Source of the DNA: Liolophura sinensis
Lineage: Eukaryota > Mollusca > Polyplacophora > Chitonida > Chitonidae
Assembly: GCF_032854445.1 (NCBI RefSeq)
Contig: NC_088302.1
Span: 10,165,338 to 10,229,337, forward strand
Reading direction: 5' to 3'
Length of the DNA stretch: 64,000 bases
Positions 47,563 to 59,095 of the stretch are shown here, piece by piece. The first letter of the stretch is position 1; every line of letters starts with the position of its first letter. The translations under genes were made by a program, and so were the position numbers. Below the pieces are notes generated by a model. The model was given only the letters and a program-made list of their open reading frames with translations. It made no database searches and was not told where the DNA came from.

Positions 47563-47699
47563 CATGACTCGGGGCCATATGTCCACCTCACGGGTACAGG
47601 TAAGGTCATGACTCGGGGCCATATGTCCACCTCACGGGTACAGGTAAGTACATGACTCGGGGCCATATGTCCACCTCACGGGTACAGGTAAGTACATGT
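47563..47699 (+). repeat. Minisatellite, 44 bp period, 3.1 units
   Basis: Units start at 47563, 47607 and 47651 with CATGACTCGGGGCCATATG, then TCCACCTCACGGGTACAGG and TAAGTA. The units are almost identical. Each ends in CAGGTAAGTA or a close form, which equals the consensus 5' splice site CAG/GTAAGT. Confidence 0.97.
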
Positions 47700-48563
47700 A
47701 TACTCGTATCAGCGAAAATAATTCTACATTATTCACTCAAATCATATTCACCTAGTTTTCATCGTATGCCAGATGTGCCATATGTCACACTTGAGAACGA
47801 GCAAATAACTTTTAAAAATGGCTTACATTTGTTTAAATTGCCCAATATCTCTGCATTTTTACGGTGTCTATAATAGTATGACATCATATTTATTCAACTG
47901 TTTCAATTAGGGTTTTCACCTGCTACTCAGGGGCTTGGGTGGTGAACGTGACTTAAAGTGCAAGAACTCTTGGGTCCAGCTGTCTTATAATCTTACACCT
48001 ATAGACAATGAAGAAGTTTTCAACTTGCCACTAATGAGTAATGTGATCTGTCCTTAGGAAACAAGTATTCTCCGCATTATAGGCGTACAAAAATAACTAT
48101 CCATCTGCCAGAATTCACTAACAAAGGATATTGCATAGCTAATATCCACTGACGGACTTTTCATATAGTCAATACCATATTTGATCAGTGCATATTTCCT
48201 ATAGTTCACATTCATTTGCCATAATATTTCTCAAATCTATCTAAAGCTGTAGGTGAGGTAGTTCTGCGGAAAAGTGTGAGAATACAGTTAAAGGTGATCT
48301 GTATACCAGTCTTGACATATTGCAATCATATTGTGTCTGGTCATACATGTACCTGTGGTAATACTGATAGACGACAACCATAAAACTTCTTGGGCCTTTC
48401 CCACTTCCTATGTAGTACAGATTTGTCAGCTTAAACTAAATAAACTAAATTAATAAAAATAAACACTCAAGCTCATAAAATGATCTACTCTGTTAACACA
48501 GACCAATTCTATATCATAAATAAAAGTCTCTACACATTTGAACTAACTTAGTTTAGAGCCTTA
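47700..48563. other. No gene recognised
   Basis: One 73-codon frame begins inside the 44-bp minisatellite and has no motif. Nothing else seen. Confidence 0.4.
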
Positions 48564-48810
48564 CACACAAAAAATGTGTTAATCTTTCAAATTTAACAGA
48601 AAGTCTGTTTTCTGAGTGATGCTAGAATGCATTCTGCTCTTGCAGCAGATTATTCTGTTGAATATATATATTCTATTTATTCAACATAAAGATTCTATTA
48701 GACTAAAAGAATATTATGTTGAATGTGACTGAATAATGCACTATAATAACAGAACACATTCAAGCATCTCTCAGACGACAGACAAAATTAACAGATTAAT
48801 TTTTTGAGTG
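48564..48810. mobile_element. Fold-back MITE, copy 1
   Basis: Terminal inverted repeats of about 75 bp: the left end CACACAAAAAATGTGTTAAT and the complement of the right end CACTCAAAAAATTAATCTG share an order of blocks (TTAACAG/TTAATTTTG, GTCTG, CTGAGTGATGC, TAGAATGCATTCTG). The centre is AT-rich and non-coding. The copy at 58845-59095 is its closest relative here. Flanking bases do not show an intact TA duplication. Confidence 0.85.
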
Positions 48811-50044
48811 GCATGTAATGTCAAAGTGGTGACAAGAGTGTGCATAGTATATCATGGGTTTCTTTGTCCTGACTGCCATGCCTGTTTGGTCGTGGGCTGC
48901 AGCGCTCATCGAGCTCCACAACAGCCACCCGCAAACAACTATTATTTTCTGATGCTCTGGAAAGTAATCTTTGAAAAAATATATGTTAGCTTTCGATATA
49001 TTGGAACTCCATGAAGACTTCAGAAGAACGGGCCTCTTTTTCCTCAGCTCCTGAAATTGAGGTTTACGTAATGAATTGTTCACATCTCTCTTACTGTACG
49101 GCTTATAGTTTTAATATAGACATATTTGTGTTCAGCATCAGAAAAACATAGCAGGTGGAGGATTGGTGGGGGTGGATGCTAGATGAGACCAATCAGTCCC
49201 GGAGATGCATGCGTTCCTGCAGGGTCTCTGACAGTCATAGTACTCATGCAGGGTTGTTCACTCTAGGTGTACCATTTTCTTACGCGGTTTCACTCCTCTG
49301 TATGAAATGAATTAATGTCCATACTAGTTTCGACAAAAGCAAACGACAATGAATTCCTCGATCATTGACAGAAAATGTGCCTCGCAGACAGATCTAATTA
49401 GGGACATTACATGGTTACCTTTACAGATTAATTTGTTTGTAGTTTCTCTCGTCTCTCGTCATCTCTTCTAATCCAGTCAAGTCCTCCCAGATGGGTTCAA
49501 TATAGCCTTGATTCACTGATAAGTCAATGACTGAGTCTGACCAGCTATGTGGTATCCGCCATGGGTATTCTCCCCGATGGAAATGTGAAGTAACAAAGTG
49601 CCCGAATCCAGGGGTTAATTTTCCCATGTAATACTCAAGACTGTCGTTTCCAGTGATACTTTGGTTAACATGTTTGAATGAGAACATCCAAACCATACCA
49701 CAAGGCTATTCCCATTTTTTAAAACTCCGTTTAACCCACATGACTAACATGTTTCAAATTACATGCGAAAGCTGGTCACGAAAATCCACCTCATGTGAGG
49801 TTAAACTACTGCTCTATCTTATTGATTTACTTCATGACTTCGAATGAATGCATAAATCACCACAATTTAAACATTTACCTGAACAGTCACAGCACAACAA
49901 TGACATAGTGCTGCCCTTTGTTATGTTATCGACTGCTTTCTTAATTACTGTATTCCAGATGTTACATCTGTGTAAAAATGTAAAGTGTTATACTCATAAT
50001 CTCTTAAACTGCCATTCATCAATGCAGTTCCTTGAAAGGAACAG
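48811..50044. other. No gene recognised
   Basis: Overlapping frames of 95 (minus), 91 (minus) and 68 codons (plus) without motifs. No repeat seen. Confidence 0.4.
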
Positions 50045-50420
50045 GTGATTTTTCATCAATATCAATTAAGAAAAGCCATATATATTTACTCAGACAGAGG
50101 ATATAATTAAAGACGTTCAGCACAGAGAGTAAAACCAGAGCAGCGACGACAGCGTCATAGCTGGCAAATGGACACACGTAACTGGTAATATACGCCCTCA
50201 TGTCAATTAACCTCATTCAGGGTATTATTCTTACTGTTCATGAAGATCTCTGGATGGCAGCAATTTACATGAACCCTAACACCATGGCTGAAGCAGTATT
50301 ACGTTGAAAAATGCAGTGATGTTAATTGCAATTCATTAAACGTCACTGGTCTAGAGTTAATGAAAAAGCTGTGTTGTCGGCACATTTAGCAAACAATCAC
50401 ATTAAAACAACTAAAGCAAT
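50045..50420 (-). repeat. Family D dispersed repeat, copy D9 (longest minus copy)
   Basis: In reverse complement it runs from TTGTTTTAATGTGATTG through TTGCAATTAACATCACTGCA, CATGGTGTTAGGGTTCATG, TAAATTGCTGCCATCC, GAACAGTAAGAATAATACCC, TGAGGTTAATTGACATGAGG, TTACGTGTGTCCATTTGCC, AGCTATGACGCTGTCGTCGC, GCTCTGGTTTTACTCTCTG to ACGTCTTTAATTATATCC. It is the mirror orientation of D1 and matches it end to end, so it helps define an element of roughly 300-370 bp. Confidence 0.8.
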
Positions 50421-51475
50421 TCAAGCAGTTCAAGATACTGATGAGCGGTATGGGCGGTATGATCCAAGACTGGGGCTATGATGAGTGTAGATTCATCACC
50501 ATCCATGTCTTACAAATAGAAAACAACCTACACAGAACCAAACTCGACAGCTATGTTTCCAGAATGCGTGAAAACAAAAGTTTATACTGCCGCCGTATTT
50601 GTATTTTATACATGACTGGCTTTACGGAACATTGTACTTTCTGCGACCGAAACAAAGGAACTGAAACATAAAATGTTTTATTCAAATGAAATGTTTAAAC
50701 CTCTAATTACAAACAAAAGCAACTCACATGTATAGAGGTTTTAAAGACACGATTCACTAGTAAGCCAAGTATTTATCCTTGTGTTCTTATGAGTCACTTC
50801 CTTCGGGGCTTAATACTTCTTCCAGGAACTTGAACCAAAATGTCAAGCGAATATACATTGTCAGGGGGTCGCTCAACAGAATGCTCGCGCTTGGACGGAG
50901 TCACACGAGTAGCGAAACATATAGCAAATACCGGTTATCACATAGCCGTTCGTGCTTTGGCTCATTCTATACTCTGGTCATAGATTTCTCAGAAAACACT
51001 AACTGACTAACGGGAAGGCAAAACAGTCCGAGTTAACCGAGAATCAACCTTTTTTTTAAACGCCATAGAGAAATTCATTCCATTCAGAAACGTGTGAAAA
51101 AGGGCTATAATGTTTACGTTCAGATTAAAAAGTGATATCCTACTGCCAGGCTTCATTAATCATGGAGGGCTTTACAGGCGGCGTTTGCCCTACTTTTTAC
51201 GCCAGAAAACAGCAGTTTATCACGACAGTGAGAAACGTGTAAAGTAAAAAGAGCATGTAGGCAGGTCTGTAAATGAATTTCAACAAACGAGTCCATCATC
51301 AAAATGAGAAGCCTTCTTGTTTATCTTCTGAAAGCATTCATATACTGATCACGATTCAATATTAATAAATTATTTCGGACTGTCCTGCCACCAACGAAAC
51401 AAGACACATCTGCTTTTCCGACATCTGCTAGCTTCCGACTTTGAATCTATGTTAACTGACTGCATAATCTACTGT
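50421..51475. other. No gene recognised
   Basis: Frames of 76 and 75 codons (plus) without motifs. Lies between oppositely oriented copies D9 and D10. Confidence 0.4.
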
Positions 51476-51477
51476 TA

Positions 51478-51650
51478 ACTCCTACTTGTTGGCATGTAAA
51501 TTGCTACTATTTATGCATTTACATGAACAGTTAGAAGAAAACTCTGACTGTGGTAAATAGACAAGAGGCAATTTATAGACAATTTACCCAGTTGTCACAC
51601 TGTCGTCGCTGTTCTGTTTTTCTGTCTATGCTGTACGTCGTACTTATTCT
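51478..51650 (+). repeat. Family D dispersed repeat, copy D10
   Basis: GGCATGTAAATTGCTACTAT, TTACATGAACAGTTAGAAG, TGTGGTAAATAGACAAGAGG, CACACTGTCGTCGCTGTTC and TCTATGCTGTACGTCG, in the D1 order. Confidence 0.75.
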
Positions 51651-52811
51651 ACAAGTGGGTCTTAAGCCGTTTAAACTGACATGTGTATCTGAATAGAGCT
51701 TTAATTGCCACTGTCCATACATCAATCGTAACGATATTATTGAAAGTACTCACTAATGTCAGAATTAAAGGAATATAACCTACCCTATTATGAAGCATTT
51801 GACAACCCATTTCATAATATTGCCATTTTCTTTTAGTAGGTGCCAGAGTGCAACACAATATCGATATTGTGCAAGATGTTGGGACAAGCTCGAAATTGCA
51901 CTTGCTACAAAATATCACAATTTCTTGGTTTGACTTGTTCACCCTTCGTGAAATGAGCTCTAAGTATACAGAGTTCTATCTAAAACACCAACAGTAAGCC
52001 AGAAAAATCGCAGTGGTGAATATACGCTTGCGATCGATCCATGAAAGATCGCAGTGTTGAATGATCAATGACAATCCAAAGACCATCCCACAGGCCGCTT
52101 GACAAGTGAGGCCAAACGGGGAAATGAGAAGTGTGCATGATTAACTCTGGAGATGATGACAACTGGTATATTCCATGACAGTTTACGGTTATTGCTTCAG
52201 ACTTGTTTCCCTGACTAAGCGCAGTATTTGCATTATGAATGAGTTTCACCATGGTGTTGTTTACCTACAGAAAAGATTAGAACCAAAGCGGCCATGTTGT
52301 TCAAAAGTGTATTAAAATTTAAGCCTTGTACTAACTTTAGTTCAGACTAAAATGCAATTTACTTCGTATGAGGAAGAGGCTGGTATTAAGATTTAAGCCT
52401 GGCTTAACTTTAATACACATCTAAACACTGGTCCAAGCTCATTAAAGTTTGAATGTCGATATATGGCTTTACACATCCAGTAATGCTATCACATAATTAA
52501 GAGTTGTATCTAAAAAGTAAAACAGTTACACGAGTTGCCCTTATTTATGATGCCTGGCATTTCTTCTTGTTCCAATTTTACTTACCTCACTTCAGTAACG
52601 GGGTTTAAACAATTTGCTGTGATATAGTATGTTTTATCAACAAATGCTACTGATGTTTTGGAATCATAATTTGCATTTGACTTTGAACACATATTGAGAT
52701 CATCAATTTTTGCCTTGTCAAAAATTCATACAGTTAACGACTCTCCCTCATTGAAATAATAACCAATCATTTCTACATATGTATGTTTAAACATTTCCCG
52801 TTTCTCGTGGA
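51651..52811. other. No gene recognised
   Basis: Frames of 97 and 90 codons (minus) without motifs. No repeat seen. Confidence 0.4.
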
Positions 52812-53036
52812 ATTATTTATTTATTTGATTGGCATTTTATGCCATCTTCAGGAATATTTAACTTAACGACGGCGGCCAGCATTATGTTAGGAGAAAACCT
52901 GGCAGGAAATTCGGGGACGATGTCACGAAGAACACAGCTCGAGCTGGACTTGAACTCACAGCGATCGCATTGGGGAGGAGCACCTGGGTCATTGTCTTGC
53001 GCTAGCATGATAAACACTAGACGACGGAGGCCCTTT
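52812..53036 (-). mobile_element. SINE family A, near full length
   Basis: In reverse complement: head GGGCCTCCGTCGTCTAGTG, CTAGCGCAAGACAATGACCC, B box GAGTTCAAGTCC, AGCTCGAGCTG, then a shortened middle and CATAATGCTGGCCGCCGTCG with an AAATAAAT tail. Flanks GGAATT and GAAATT could be a decayed target duplication. Confidence 0.88.
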
Positions 53037-54005
53037 TGAAATTGATTAGGACGAAATACTGAAAAAAGAACGTCAGAGGACGGAGTTATGAGTTATAAAT
53101 TAATGACTCGCGGGAGCCGTTTAACGTGACAATGTATATACATTCAGCACATATATCATTAATTAACACTACATATAAATGATTTGTTTGAATTGAGTGC
53201 GTTAAGACATACTTCCCATGGTCATTATTTTCACAGTTTCTTTACACACATGGCTGAATGATTCTAGAGTCTCCGAGTGTCCCTTAACTTTGTCAGCTTG
53301 ACAGATCGTGTAGAAATCTAGAATTAGATATTTAAAGTTTTGCTCGTTGTCTGGGTATTTTGCTGTTAAAGTTGATCATTGGTATCACGCTTCTGGACGT
53401 CTGAACTCTTTGAAACAGCTAAATTAAATTGTTGCTCCTGGTAACGGTGGGTGACATTTTCTGTGTCAACTGTGGCAAAGTGGCATTTTCTTCTGATTGT
53501 TTACTCTGGGAACTGCTGCGTGACGCTCCTTAGCGGAAATGTTCGCAGATCTGACACCTGACGTCAGAGGGAATCAATGGAGAGAAATTTACTACTTAAC
53601 ATCAATAATACGTCTAAATGGTCTAGACATAATGTAAACAGAAATGACCGAGCTAATGTAAGCTGATACGATAAGGATACAAAGGAAAATTTCAGCGACG
53701 TTGATGTGAGAGAGGTCAAAGAACTTATTGACGTAAAAAGTACTTTATATCAGGTGCTCTATCAAGCTCCAGGACTGAGCACCGCTCATGTATTTTTTTA
53801 GATTTCTGAAGTTAGATGTTTTCTGACTTATGCAATAAATACCTACAAATGATATTTTTTAATTGGAGGATTCCATGAAGTATGCTAAACTTAGTTCAGG
53901 CCGTCAACAGACAAAAAATAAGCAAAGGGCGCAAGTTACAACTCAGGCTGATTTCAGCTTCAGACATTAAACAGTTACCTGGAAGTAGCACTAGCCAACA
54001 GTTCC
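53037..54005. other. No gene recognised
   Basis: No frame above 60 codons and no repeat seen. A TGACGTCA palindrome-like CRE core lies near 53560. Confidence 0.4.
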
Positions 54006-54019
54006 CATCTGTGTCGGAA

Positions 54020-54385
54020 TGAGTGCAAGTGAGTGCTTGGGGTTTAACGTCGTACTCAACAATTTTTCAGTCATATGACGACCAAGGAATCATTAGGGTG
54101 CATGTACGTATAATGTGCCTCCTTGTTGCAGGACGGATTTCCACCGCTCTTTTATTTAGTGCTGCTTCACTGAGACGACTTACCGAAGGCAAGTAAGTCG
54201 CCCCGCCCGAGCCATTATACTGATACGGGTCAACAAGTCGTTGCACTATCCCCTTCATGCTGAAGGCCAAGCGAGGAAGTTACAACTTCCTCTTTTAAAG
54301 TCTTAGGTGTGACACGATCAAGGATTGATCCTGGATCTACCTGTCTCGAAGCGGACGCTCTACCAACTGTGCTATCCGGGGCGGT
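54020..54385 (-). mobile_element. SINE family B, full length with target duplication
   Basis: In reverse complement the head is GCCCCGGATAGCACAGTTGG (A box TAGCACAGTTGG), then TAGAGCGTCCGCTTCGAGAC and the B box GGATCAATCC. The body includes GAGGAAGTTGTAACTTCCTC, a perfect inverted repeat, TGCAACGACTTGTTGACCCG and CGACTTACTTGCCTTCGG; the 3' end is GTCATATGACTGAAAAATTG, TTGAGTACGACGTTAAACCC and CAAGCACTCACT. A 14-bp target duplication with one mismatch (CATCTGTGTCGGAA at 54006-54019, CATCTGTATCGGAA at 54386-54399) flanks it. This is unrelated in its body to family A. Confidence 0.92.
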
Positions 54386-54399
54386 CATCTGTATCGGAA

Positions 54400-55162
54400 A
54401 GACATATATGTGCACAGGTCGTGTTGAAGAAAGTTAAGTGCTTACAGTACACCAAAGACCTTTCCAGCGAACGTGACCAACCTCGTGATTTCACTTATCA
54501 TTAATCAGGGCTGAATCATAAACAACTGGACCCTGATTATTACCTGATGAACGGCAATATAAGTGACCTGATTGGTTTAACAAATTTAAGGACATCTTTC
54601 AAGGTCTAAACTCGCTCTACTGAACAGATTTTTATGACTGTATGAGAAATATTATTTCACAGGCTTGAATCCAGTTCTCGCTTTCAGTCAGGAGGTAGGT
54701 CAGGTACACTAACCGAATAAACTATTTGTCCTTTGTTATTGAAGAGAATCTCTTACGGTTAGTTGTCATCGTCCATAGGCCAGTAAAAAGGTAAAATGGT
54801 GTAATGGACTCCTGGCCGATGATGACTCCCAACTCTTGATTCAAAAGCCATCAGGTACCAGGGTAAGTGCAGAAGATTATTCCTCGTACTCTTTAGCATG
54901 ATCAAACCGGATTAGTTCGGTTTTATTTCATTGAATAAATATTTGTTTGACTGGTGTTTTTGGAACGTCTCTATACATCCTGGTTTCTGATTGTAGCCCG
55001 CTTGTTTCTATATAAAACACAAGAGATATGGTGTTTAGTCTGGTTAAAGTATTTTGACACCTGTCCAAAAAACCTGGCTAAATTTTGGAAGGTATTTAGA
55101 TACAAGCACGAATGTACCAAGACTAGTACTATGCTGTGTATTGGCAAGGACATTGGGATGTT
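54400..55162. other. No gene recognised
   Basis: A loose inverted repeat, GTCATCGTCC near 54765 and CCGATGATGAC near 54820, could pair. The 82-codon frame at 54954-55202 has no motif and runs into the next SINE. Confidence 0.4.
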
Positions 55163-55175
55163 TTTAAACTCAGGG

Positions 55176-55399
55176 AGGGCTCTCTATAGTCATGGGGGTT
55201 AGCACGCCAGCACGACTCATCGACCCATGAACCTCTCACCAGTGCGGTCGCTGTGAGTTCAAGTCCAACTCATGCTGGTTTTCTCTCCAAGTGGAAAGGC
55301 CTGGCGGCAACCTGTGGTTTTCCACAGCATAATGCTGACCGTCATCGTATGAGAGAAATATTCTTGAGCTCGACGTAAAACATCAATCAAATAAATAAA
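55176..55399 (+). mobile_element. SINE family A, full span with target duplication
   Basis: Decayed head (AGGGCTCTCTATAGTCATGG), B box GAGTTCAAGTCC, CTCATGCTGGTTTTCTCTCC, GGCGGCAACCTGTGG, then CATAATGCTGACCGTCATCG and AATATTCTTGAGCTCGACG with AAATAAAT tail. A perfect 13-bp target duplication, TTTAAACTCAGGG, lies at 55163-55175 and 55400-55412. Confidence 0.93.
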
Positions 55400-55536
55400 T
55401 TTAAACTCAGGGCATTTATCATGTTGAGACATATTCTTTTAAAACTTAATACTATAATTTTTTCAGGATTGACTATCCAGCTCTACTAGAACCAATTAGA
55501 ATAAACACCCTAGAGGATCAGTTTCGAAGGATTTGT

Positions 55537-55746
55537 TTTATTTATTTGATTGGTGTTTTACGCCGTACTCAAGAATATTTCACTTATACGACGGCGGCCA
55601 GCAATATGGTGGGAGGAAACCGGGCACAGCCCTGGGGAAACCCACGACCATCCGCAGGTTGATGACAGACCTTCCCGCATTGGTGAGAGACTCCTGGGTC
55701 ATTATGCTATCCTAGGGCGCTAACCAACTGTACCACGGAGGCCCCC
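55537..55746 (-). mobile_element. SINE family A, young copy with target duplication
   Basis: In reverse complement: GGGGCCTCCGTGGTACAGTT, GGTTAGCGCCCTAGGATAGC, ATAATGACCCAGGAGTCTC, an internal deletion that removes the B box and the following block, then GGTCTGTCATCAACCTGCGG and a well-kept 3' end. A perfect 12-bp target duplication, CGAAGGATTTGT, lies at 55525-55536 and 55747-55758. Confidence 0.95.
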
Positions 55747-55758
55747 CGAAGGATTTGT

Positions 55759-58344
55759 ACCCGCCTTTGTTTAAACACACAATGTCCTATGGCAGTATAA
55801 ACAAAACTGAAATCAAAGGTTATTAAGGTCATTTTATTCTGCACACCCCACACACGTATACATATTGCAAGAAACGTTTTGAAAGGAAACAGCCAAAAAC
55901 ATATCACAGCACATGTCCCCATCAATTTATCCGGACAATGATTGCGCGATCCTTACAAAACCACTAGTACTCTTACGTCTGGCTGTAAATTAACGTCGAG
56001 AAAGATTCCAAACAAACACTATCTCAGCCTGCCTCCAGGGGTAGATACATCATCATTCTATTTCAAAAGAATAAAGTGTGAAAGTTCTGCACAGAAAGAG
56101 CCTTCAGCGGAATTCCACAGTGAGTCTTGTACCATTGTAGTTGTTAGCTATTGTAGGTGTTGTACTCATTTCCTGTCTGTCTGTGCATGACAATATTAAT
56201 AGTCTCAGACCGCCCTGCCAAGGGGATATTTGTGTAATCCAAACAACGGAACAAAAGAGGGAATTTCGACTCGATCATGTAATACGTCAAACAATTGCTG
56301 TATTAGGCTGTCACAAAAAGAAGAATTATGTGAGGGTATGTGGGGACAATTACCACATAGGGACGAACAGTGAAACCGGAACCTCCTGCAGATAGGGAGC
56401 AGTAAATGACATCTAAAATTAAGCCTGTCAGATTTATTTCTCCAAAAGTATACCGTAGGGGAAAGATAATGAATTAAAGCCAACAATATAAAAGATAATT
56501 TTTTATGACCTTTTTAAAATTTTAGATTATTTGGAATCAAAATAGAAACAATTGGACAGCTAGGCTTAGATGGTTGGTTAATTTAATAGGCCATGGCCCA
56601 AGAAATAATTTTTGCCGATGTTTTGTAGAATTTAACTCTACATGTAGCTTGTTCATGACACACGGTCAATCGAACTAGGGTCTCTGTATATGGCAAATAT
56701 TCTAAATATGTAATTAAAACTGCTTACAGGCAATGCATTCTTATGAATTCAGTTTTCTTGAAATTACAATAAATATTAGAAACTTTTAACGCAATGACAC
56801 ACCAAATTCACGTGATTGGCCGATCATATTGCCTTTTAGCTACCACCATTCTGGGTCGTTCAACACTTATACTAAAAGATCTCCAGCATTGGATGGTCAA
56901 CGCTATTTAACATGTATATTTGCACATGGCCCGAAACTAACAGTGGGGGTAAAATCTGATGCGCCTGCCATGTGATATATATCCATTCATTTTTGTCAGC
57001 TAAAACATTCCGTTCTATTTACGTTATCGGACGAGCGTTTTGACGCACATCAAATGTAGTAAAACTATGAGATTCACAATTTTTCATTGTCGTGCAATAC
57101 GAAAACGGTTGAGGGTTATAGAATTCTTGTCATTTAGTTTGAAGTTTAAAACGTTTGTATGATTTGACAGTTTCTACGGGATTAATGCACTCTATTCCTG
57201 TTGTTTCACACCATACTGATATAAGTGTCACTGTTTTGTTGGAATGTGAGAAACATAGTTCTGGGAAATTTTAAGGTTTAGTGTACGAAGATGTAAAACT
57301 AGCAATGCCTCGTATTCTTGCTCATTTCTCATCATCTTGTGATCTTTGAATCAGTCATACTGAAAAGGTTGCCTAGCATCGCGGCTTGAATGGAACTGCA
57401 TGTAGGTAAAAAGAGTACGTCAATGTAATATGGCATTTTCATGTCTGGGAAGGCTCCGCGGAGAAGCGCTGTGTTGATATAAGGACTCCATTATGTATCT
57501 GGAAAGCAAAGAGACAACATCTGGGTATGAAATCAAAGTGTCTCAGGCTATACAATGGATCCACAAGGTTTCATCTTTACAAATGAGCCGCAAGGGATCA
57601 TGTATGTATTAAAGTGCAAAAAGACATCTGCGTGTAAAATCAAATTCTCGCAGAAGACTGATTTGAATGGATAAGAAGAATTTAAAATTATGTCCTTGAA
57701 TAGTTGCCGAACGTTTCATGACACGATTCCCTTTGTAAAAGTACTAGCTTTGAATAATAGATGCTTCACATTCGGAAAGTTTGAAGTTACTGAGTAATTC
57801 ATTAATATCGTGTTTAGAGGTTTGATCAGTGAGTAGGTGCCAAGTCGTCCGGTAACTTTGGTAACGTTTGCGTCAACGTGGATATTCTACTTTTAGTATG
57901 CTACAAGTCTTCTTTATATGCTCTATTCTCTGTCAGATCACATCAGCCATCAACGTGCTCCTTATCTCTTATTAACAATGTCTGAGAGATAAGCTGTGAA
58001 TCTAGCAACCTGTTCTTACTGGTCTTGTTATCTTACAAGCTGCTTAGACCTAGCTTAGATGGCAATTGTCAACCGCAGTCCCGAGCTCCCAGAAGCTGTG
58101 CGCGGCAAATGGCAGGAATGGTAACAGTGTGTCAAAGCGAACACAGAGATCATTAGGAAATGATGTAGAAACACTGTAAGACCGTAGGAGACAATTGGCC
58201 AATTGCGGGAAGACAAGCGCTATGCGATTATACGTCAGAATTCTGATACTCCAGTAAAGGTTGTTTGCATTTGCAATCGTCTCTCAGGTATGTTAATTTG
58301 ACAGACAATAAACCACACGAAGGTTCCAAAAATTCTGAGTTGTC
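55759..58344. other. No gene recognised
   Basis: Overlapping frames at 55942-56190, 56141-56395 (plus) and 56205-56486 (minus), 82-93 codons, have no recognised domain. A loose repeat of about 110 bp may link 57505-57560 and 57615-57670 (GACAACATCTGGGTATGAAA, GACATCTGCGTGTAAAATC). Confidence 0.35.
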
Positions 58345-58700
58345 TACCTGGTTGAATCGCTACGTCCAAGCTGGATAAAAGAGCATAGGAGTAATTAAGT
58401 ACTGATCTGGATTGTGACTAGTGATCCCCGAGAAAACATTGAGCAGAACAGAGCTTCGCGGTGTGTTAAAGACAATCGTGTTGTATTTGTACTCATAAAG
58501 CATTCTGCTAATATTCAAACTTTAACCAAGGTAAGGAGCTGGGAACACTCCAACAAAAGCGACCGATCAAGTCCTTGTACCATATAGTTTAATCAAGCGG
58601 TGCAATGTTCAGAAAATTCTGTATTAAATGTTGACGTCAAGCTGGACAAAACAAGTTAGGACTAGTGATGTACTGGTCTATATTATGACAGACGATCAGC
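58345..58700 (+). repeat. Local duplication, blocks A, B and A'
   Basis: Block A (58345-58430; GTCCAAGCTGGATAAAAG, AAGTACTGATCTGGATTG) recurs as A' at 58620-58700 (GTCAAGCTGGACAAAAC, GATGTACTGGTCTATATTA), 271 bp further on. Block B (58453-58565) recurs as B' at 59597-59710. Confidence 0.65.
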
Positions 58701-58844
58701 AGTCACTGGTGGAATGTTTTACTGTTTTTAATTTTCATCTAAAAATGTCTTTGTAGAGATCGATGACACTATAACACTGTTTAGTTATATCAACGATTAT
58801 TAAAACGTTTTCCTTCTTTTTCCCAATTTCGAGGGATACTGATA

Positions 58845-59095
58845 CACGCAAAAAATGAATCCGTTGTCTGAGTGGTGCTAGATTGTATTCTGCTATTGCA
58901 GCAGATTATTCTATTAAACATGAACACTACTAATTACTATAACAATACTCTATTAATTCATTGTAAATATTCTAGTAGTCTAACAGAAAATTATGTTGAA
59001 TATGACAAAATATTATGTTATAATAATAGAATATATTCTAGTATCACTGAGACAACAGACTTTCTGTTTAATTAAACAGATTAATGTTTTGGGTG
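58845..59095. mobile_element. Fold-back MITE, copy 2, with TA target duplication
   Basis: The left end, CACGCAAAAAATGAATCC, and the complement of the right end, CACCCAAAACATTAATCTG, begin long imperfect inverted repeats: GTTGTCTGAGTGGTGCTAG on the left, GTTGTCTCAGTGATACTAG on the right, and ATTGTATTCTG against ATATATTCTA. The element is bounded by TA on both sides, as in Tc1/mariner-derived MITEs. It interrupts the duplicated A/B block. A 67-codon frame inside (58872-59075) is Asn/Tyr-rich and probably spurious. Confidence 0.88.
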
